A program made the translations under genes and the position numbers. A stretch of DNA of 8,510 bases from Candidatus Woesearchaeota archaeon. Its GTDB lineage: Archaea > Nanobdellota > Nanobdellia > Woesearchaeales > 21-14-0-10-32-9. The notes below the pieces were generated by a model that had not been told where the DNA came from, searched no databases, and saw only the letters and a list, made by a program, of their open reading frames with translations. The stretch lies in the NCBI GenBank assembly GCA_003562145.1, contig PWWA01000052.1, forward strand, positions 1 to 8,510. The letters run 5' to 3'. Below are positions 5,312 to 8,510 of this stretch, piece after piece. Each line of letters begins with the position of its first letter. Position 1 is the first letter of the stretch.

Positions 5312-7777
5312 ATGGTTAAGAAAAAGGAATTTGGCATTGAGGATTTGCCTGGTGTTGGTGCGGCTACGGCTGAGAAGTTGATTGCTGCTGGTTTTGATGA
5401 TTTGATGAGTATCGCTGTTAGCAGCATCGGCAAATTAGTGGAAGCTGCAGGTGTCTCCGAGAGTGTGGCTAGGAAGATGATTCAGCATGCCAGGGATAAC
5501 TTGGATATGGGCTTTATGTCTGGCGCTGATTTGTTGAAGAAGAGGGATACTGTGGTTAAGTTGAAGAGTGGTAGTGAGAGTTTTGATGCTATGCTTGAAG
5601 GTGGTTTTGAAACTGGTGCGATAACAGAGGTGTTTGGCGCTTTTGGTAGTGGAAAATGTGTTTCTAAGGATACAAATGTATTTTATTTTAATCCGGATAA
5701 GGCGCATTTAGAGCCAATTGAAATTGTTTATGAAAAGTATAAGCGCTTGTTCGGTGAGAAGCCTTTTGACAAGGGTTTTGTTATTGAAACTCCTCCTGTG
5801 CAAGTTTTAGGTCTTACTGAGGAAGGGATTAAGAAGACTAGGGCAAAATATTTGTATAAAGAGAAGGTTGATAGGCTTGTCAGTTTAAAGACAAAGAGGG
5901 GTAGGCAGATAAAGGTTACGGGCTCTCATAAACTTCTTGTGTTTGATGAAGGTATGAAGTGGAAGCCTGCTACGTTGATAGGGCCGGGGGATTTAGTAGC
6001 TTGCCCCAAAGAGCTTAGTTATGTCTCTGAAAAAGGAGTGTCTGAGGATGACGGATATTTCTTAGGCCTTTTTGCAGCGGAAGGTTCTTCGAATCCTTTG
6101 TCTATTTGTACTTCATCTAAAAAATTGGTTGGGTGGCTTAAGAATTATCTAGTTTCAAATCAGGGGTATGCGCCTAGGATAAGAACGGATAACAGAAGGG
6201 AGATTGTTGTTTACACAGTGCTGTTAAGGTCTTCTTCTAAGAAGTTGCTTGGAGATCTTGCTTCTTCTAATGCAGGAACTAAATTTGTTCCGGAGAATAT
6301 TCTTTCTTCTGGCAGTGATGTTGTTTCTGCTTTTCTTGCAGGCTACTTTGATGGTGATGCGGAAATCGCTGAAGGTAGTTTGGCTGTGACGACGAAGAGC
6401 GAGAAGCTTGCGACAGGAGCGGCGTACCTTCTTTCTAGGCTAGGAATTTCCTGTACGAGAAGAGAAAGAAAGTATAAAGATAAGAATTATGTTGTTTTGC
6501 GGGTTGTGGGAGAGTCGAGGAAAAGGCTTAATGATTTGCCGTATAAAATTAAGTCTTCCAATTATTCTTCTAGAAATAGTAGTTATGGCTATTCTGGAAA
6601 AATAATTACTTTTCTGAAAAAGACGTATAAGGAAACTCTCGGAGGGAATCGTGGCAAGACTCTTAAGAAAATTGGTAAAAAGAATAATGGAAAGGAGATG
6701 TTTTACAAATATCTTGCCAGTGCTGCGAATGATAAGCGTTCTATGAATACTAAGACTTTGGCTGCGCTTGTTAATGTGTTCTCAAGTGGTTTAGAGGATA
6801 TGAGGGCAACGCTTTGTGTTGTGAAAGATATGGATGGAAGCATTGGTTCTGTTAGGAAAGTTAATGATTCTTTGCCTTTTGCGCTTAACAGTCTTTCAGC
6901 AGAGTTTGGGTTTAGGAAAGGTTCTTTGCAAAACTATGTTTTGAGAGGAGTTCCCTCGAAGAATTTGGATGCTTTCAAAAATGTTGTTTCAGCCGAGCTT
7001 AATAAGAGAATAGAAAAGCTTGATGTTGCTTTGAAAGTGATTTCTAATTTTGTAAAGCTTGAATGGGATTGTGTTATGAGTTCAGAGGTAATTGTGTATG
7101 ACGATTATGTGTACGATTTTGTTGTTCCGGAAGGCCATACTTTTATTGGCGGTTCCTTGCCTACTGTTATGCATAACACTCAAATCGGCCATTTGCTCGC
7201 GGTTAGGTGTCAGTTGCAAGAGGAGGATGCTGTCGCGGTGTATATTGATACTGAGAATACTTTTAGGCCTGAGAGGATTGTTCAGTTTGCTAAGGGTGTT
7301 GGTTTGGATCCGGATAAGGTTCTTGGTAATGTTAAGGTTGCTAGGGCTTTTAATTCTGATCATCAGATGTTGTTGGTGGAGAAATCTGAGGATTTGATTA
7401 AGCAGGGCTTGAAAGTTCGTTTGATTGTTGTTGATTCCTTGACTGCTCATTTTCGTGCGGAGTTTGTTGGGCGTGGTACTCTTGCTGAGAGGCAGCAGAA
7501 GTTGAATAAGCATATGCATACTTTGGCTTTGTTGGCTGATAAGCATAATTTGTGTGTTCTTGTTACGAATCAAGTTATGGCTAAGCCTGATCAGTTTTTT
7601 GGTGATCCGACGGAGGCTATTGGTGGGCATATTGTGGGTCATAATAGTACTTTTCGTATTTATTTGAGGCCTGGTAAGAAGGGTACTAGGGTGGCTAAGC
7701 TTGTTGATAGTCCGAATTTGCCGGATTCTGAGTGTGTGTTTAAGGTTACGGAGTCTTGTATTGAGGATGTTTCCTAG
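5312..7777 (+). CDS. radA: RadA recombinase precursor, interrupted by an intein
   Basis: An 821-residue precursor that would splice to a 314-residue RadA, normal for the archaeal strand-exchange ATPase of homologous recombination. The start is ATG 5312, six nt after the ribosome site GGTGG; an in-frame ATG at 5291 overlaps the upstream gene and adds residues not typical of RadA. The N-extein has the helix-hairpin-helix domain (about 8-62; [15 protein letters not shown]), the polymerisation segment FMSG (68-71) and the Walker A loop GAFGSGK (109-115). The intein occupies 116-622. The C-extein resumes with TQIGHLLAV and holds Walker B LIVVD (704-708), the [15 protein letters not shown] segment, loop L2 with NQVMAKPD and [16 protein letters not shown], and the ATP-cap region DSPNLPD. 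Without splicing the nucleotide site is broken, so activity depends on the intein. Oddities: the usual GEFGSGKT is GAFGSGK|T, and the oligomerisation motif F-x-x-A is F-x-x-G. Confidence 0.95.
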   Translation: MVKKKEFGIEDLPGVGAATAEKLIAAGFDDLMSIAVSSIGKLVEAAGVSESVARKMIQHARDNLDMGFMSGADLLKKRDTVVKLKSGSESFDAMLEGGFETGAITEVFGAFGSGKCVSKDTNVFYFNPDKAHLEPIEIVYEKYKRLFGEKPFDKGFVIETPPVQVLGLTEEGIKKTRAKYLYKEKVDRLVSLKTKRGRQIKVTGSHKLLVFDEGMKWKPATLIGPGDLVACPKELSYVSEKGVSEDDGYFLGLFAAEGSSNPLSICTSSKKLVGWLKNYLVSNQGYAPRIRTDNRREIVVYTVLLRSSSKKLLGDLASSNAGTKFVPENILSSGSDVVSAFLAGYFDGDAEIAEGSLAVTTKSEKLATGAAYLLSRLGISCTRRERKYKDKNYVVLRVVGESRKRLNDLPYKIKSSNYSSRNSSYGYSGKIITFLKKTYKETLGGNRGKTLKKIGKKNNGKEMFYKYLASAANDKRSMNTKTLAALVNVFSSGLEDMRATLCVVKDMDGSIGSVRKVNDSLPFALNSLSAEFGFRKGSLQNYVLRGVPSKNLDAFKNVVSAELNKRIEKLDVALKVISNFVKLEWDCVMSSEVIVYDDYVYDFVVPEGHTFIGGSLPTVMHNTQIGHLLAVRCQLQEEDAVAVYIDTENTFRPERIVQFAKGVGLDPDKVLGNVKVARAFNSDHQMLLVEKSEDLIKQGLKVRLIVVDSLTAHFRAEFVGRGTLAERQQKLNKHMHTLALLADKHNLCVLVTNQVMAKPDQFFGDPTEAIGGHIVGHNSTFRIYLRPGKKGTRVAKLVDSPNLPDSECVFKVTESCIEDVS
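5657..7177 (+). mobile_element. RadA intein with LAGLIDADG homing endonuclease
   Basis: A 507-residue in-frame insertion between Walker A Lys115 and the following Thr. Intein numbering: Cys1 starts block A ([10 protein letters not shown]); block B is VTGSH with His91; block F is [19 protein letters not shown] (481-499); the C-terminus is MHN with penultimate His506 and Asn507, followed by Thr as the +1 nucleophile. All class 1 splicing residues are present. The two dodecapeptide endonuclease motifs are LGLFAAEGS (136-144, Glu in place of the first Asp, a change that I believe also occurs in other intein endonucleases) and [10 protein letters not shown] (226-235). About 245 residues separate the second motif from block F. 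This extra region includes [22 protein letters not shown], split here as [12 protein letters not shown] and [10 protein letters not shown], which looks like a helix-turn-helix that may help recognise the homing site. Its codons use more A-endings than the surrounding exteins, in keeping with separate origin. Splicing competence is inferred. Confidence 0.93.
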
Positions 7778-7779
7778 GC

Positions 7780-7796
7780 TTTTTCCTTTTTTTTTT
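7780..7796 (+). terminator. T-rich terminator after radA
   Basis: TTTTTCC followed by ten T residues begins two nt after the RadA stop codon. It is a strong oligo-U terminator on the plus strand, separating the radA operon from the TRAM gene. Confidence 0.6.
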
Positions 7797-7845
7797 AAAA
7801 CAATTATTTTCTATATTGAAGTTAATTGTTTTTTCAATTTAACTT
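7797..7845. repeat. Two overlapping inverted repeats in the radA-TRAM spacer
   Basis: AAAACAATTA (7797-7806) and TAATTGTTTT (7823-7832) form perfect 10-bp arms around a 16-nt spacer. The right arm overlaps a second hairpin, AAGTTAATTG (7819-7828) with CAATTTAACTT (7835-7845), which has one bulged base and a T6 loop. The two folds exclude each other. They are AT-rich and may be part of termination, a protein site or chance. Confidence 0.4.
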
Positions 7846-7852
7846 AAATAAA

Positions 7853-7863
7853 CTTTTTAAAAG
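7853..7863 (+). promoter_or_regulatory. TATA box of the TRAM-protein gene
   Basis: CTTTTTAAAAG is a TATA-like element centred near 7858, predicting transcription from about 7884. That start coincides with the GC hairpin at 7886-7902 and gives a leader of about 44 nt. TTAAATAA at 7844-7851 is a second possible TATA element. Confidence 0.5.
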
Positions 7864-7885
7864 AAAAGCAATCCTTAAGCATTTA

Positions 7886-7902
7886 AGCCAGCAACGCTGG
7901 CT
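7886..7902 (+). promoter_or_regulatory. GC-rich hairpin at the predicted 5' end of the TRAM mRNA
   Basis: AGCCAGC-AAC-GCTGGCT is a perfect 7-bp stem with a 3-nt loop inside otherwise AT-rich DNA. The TATA box puts it at the very start of the transcript. It could stabilise the mRNA or be bound by the TRAM protein itself. As the U-run is missing, it is not a terminator. Confidence 0.45.
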
Positions 7903-7913
7903 GCAAATAGAAA

Positions 7914-7918
7914 GGTGA
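7914..7918 (+). promoter_or_regulatory. Shine-Dalgarno of the TRAM-protein gene
   Basis: GGTGA matches the archaeal anti-SD partner and lies nine nt before ATG 7928, 12 nt after the leader hairpin. It supports that start codon. Confidence 0.55.
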
Positions 7919-7927
7919 AATAAGACA

Positions 7928-8431
7928 ATGCAAGGAAGATTTGGAAACGACAATAGGTTCGGGAGATCCCCACCCGTAAACGTAGGGGATGAATTGGATG
8001 TAAAGATAGAAGCGATAGGCGAAAAAGGCGACGGCGTAGCAAAGAAAGACGGATTCGTCTTGTTCATACCTAACGTGAAAGCAGGCGACAACGTAAAAGT
8101 TAAGGTAAGCCGAGTCCTAAGAAAAGTAGGATTCGCAGACGTAATCGGTGAAGGCTCAGCACCAGCAGAAGAAGCAGAAGAAGAGCCACAGGAAGAGCTG
8201 CAGCCGGACGAAAACCTAGACTCAGAAGACTTCGGAGACGAAACGGAAGAGCCAGAAGAAGAACCTGCAGAGGAACAAGCAGACGAAGAAATCCCAAAAG
8301 AGGAAGAAGAGCCTGCAGAGGAACCAGAAGAAGAAACGGAGCCTGAAGAGGAACCAGAAGAAGAGCCTGAAGAGGAAAAAGAAGAACTCGACGACGACGC
8401 TGAAGAAGCGGATGAGAAAGAAAAAAAATAA
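7928..8431 (+). CDS. TRAM-domain RNA-binding protein with acidic tail
   Basis: A 167-residue protein. Residues about 1-13 (QGRFGNDNRFGRS) are an Arg/Gly/Phe-rich lead. Residues about 15-75 form a TRAM domain, an OB-like RNA-binding fold: VNVGDELDVKIEAIGEKG, then DGVAKKDGFVLFIPNV, then KAGDNVKVKVSRVLRKVG, with the family's G-x-G-x-x-x and V-F-I-P-x-x-x-x-G-D patterns. Stand-alone archaeal TRAM proteins act as RNA chaperones, some induced by cold. Residues 81-167 are a tail with 53 Asp/Glu in 87 positions, built from E-E-P-[AE]-E-E type repeats and surely disordered; most archaeal TRAM proteins are little longer than the domain itself. The start is ATG 7928, with GGTGA upstream. It is a single gene with its own promoter, leader hairpin and terminator. 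Codons end mostly in A or C, opposite to those of radA just upstream. Confidence 0.87.
   Translation: MQGRFGNDNRFGRSPPVNVGDELDVKIEAIGEKGDGVAKKDGFVLFIPNVKAGDNVKVKVSRVLRKVGFADVIGEGSAPAEEAEEEPQEELQPDENLDSEDFGDETEEPEEEPAEEQADEEIPKEEEEPAEEPEEETEPEEEPEEEPEEEKEELDDDAEEADEKEKK
8251..8376 (+). repeat. Imperfect Glu-Pro coding repeats
   Basis: The acidic tail is encoded by degenerate tandem units. GAACCTGCAGAGGAAC (8261-8276) recurs as GAGCCTGCAGAGGAAC (8309-8324) and, with AAG for CAG, near 8339 and 8363. GAACCAGAAGAAG occurs at 8321-8333 and again at 8351-8363. Such units tend to change copy number by slippage, so tail length may vary between strains. Confidence 0.6.
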
Positions 8432-8438
8432 TTCTTTT

Positions 8439-8470
8439 AAAAAAACTCTTTTTTTTATTTTTTTTTTATT
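8439..8470 (+). terminator. Terminator of the TRAM-protein gene
   Basis: Seven A, CTC and eight T residues form a weak hairpin (8439-8456), followed by more T-runs up to 8470. This is a strong oligo-U signal just after the stop codon. Confidence 0.6.
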
Positions 8471-8476
8471 CAAAGA

Positions 8477-8486
8477 TTTTATATAC
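8477..8486 (+). promoter_or_regulatory. TATA box for a gene beyond the window
   Basis: TTTTATATAC is a good archaeal TATA box. It predicts a transcript starting near 8507, so a plus-strand gene or RNA probably begins at or after the right edge. Nothing coding is visible between 8471 and 8510. Confidence 0.45.
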
Positions 8487-8510
8487 CTAGATATACAAGC
8501 CATATAATTA

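Noticed and set aside
7082..7642. Minus-strand frame of 186 codons opposite the radA C-extein
   Set aside because: It is a shadow of a strongly biased gene (few stops arise opposite T/G-ending codons). Its composition is low-complexity and RadA conservation explains the DNA.
8222..8503. Minus-strand frame rich in Phe and Leu opposite the TRAM tail
   Set aside because: It is the antisense of the GAA/GAG repeats and of the T-rich terminator, with no ribosome site and no real hydrophobic-domain pattern.
1..8510. CRISPR array, insertion sequence, integrase or phage genes
   Set aside because: No regularly spaced direct repeats, no transposase or integrase motifs and no terminal inverted repeats with target duplications were seen. 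The only mobile element supported is the intein.

Overview
The window reads as archaeal chromosomal DNA. It carries Pelota, RadA, a TrmB-type regulator and a stand-alone TRAM protein. Several genes have a TATA box about 20-30 nt from the start of the message, and runs of T follow most genes. The compact AT-rich layout and the divergent small proteins would suit a DPANN-like lineage, but that placement is inference. Eight protein-coding regions are supported: seven intact free-standing proteins, plus an intein inside radA.

Left part (1-2850, minus strand). A TrmB-family regulator lies at the far left. To its right, pelota (ribosome rescue) is followed by a 16S rRNA methyltransferase of the Arm/Rmt/FmrO type, overlapping it by 13 nt. 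This pairing of ribosome rescue with a decoding-centre-type rRNA methyltransferase is the most unusual gene association in the window.

Middle (2850-4800, plus strand). A divergent promoter region with a dyad drives a six-helix, haem-binding ferric-reductase-like protein fused to an FAD/NAD(P)H reductase domain. It is followed by a lipoprotein cupredoxin with a complete type-1 copper site. Together they look like an electron-transfer module running from cytoplasmic NAD(P)H across the membrane to an external copper protein.

Right-middle (4800-7800, plus strand). A TATA box and a GC-rich, structured leader of about 110 nt precede a small conserved protein of unknown function. Ten nt later comes radA. 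RadA is interrupted inside the Walker A loop (K|T) by a 507-residue intein with splicing blocks, a LAGLIDADG homing endonuclease and an extra C-terminal region.

Right end (7800-8510, plus strand). An intergenic region holds overlapping inverted repeats, a promoter and a GC hairpin at the predicted 5' end of the next mRNA. That gene encodes a TRAM-domain RNA-binding protein with a long Glu-rich tail. A T-rich terminator and a TATA box for a gene beyond the window close it. Third-codon-position composition changes sharply between radA and the TRAM gene. No gene-free stretch longer than 300 nt exists.
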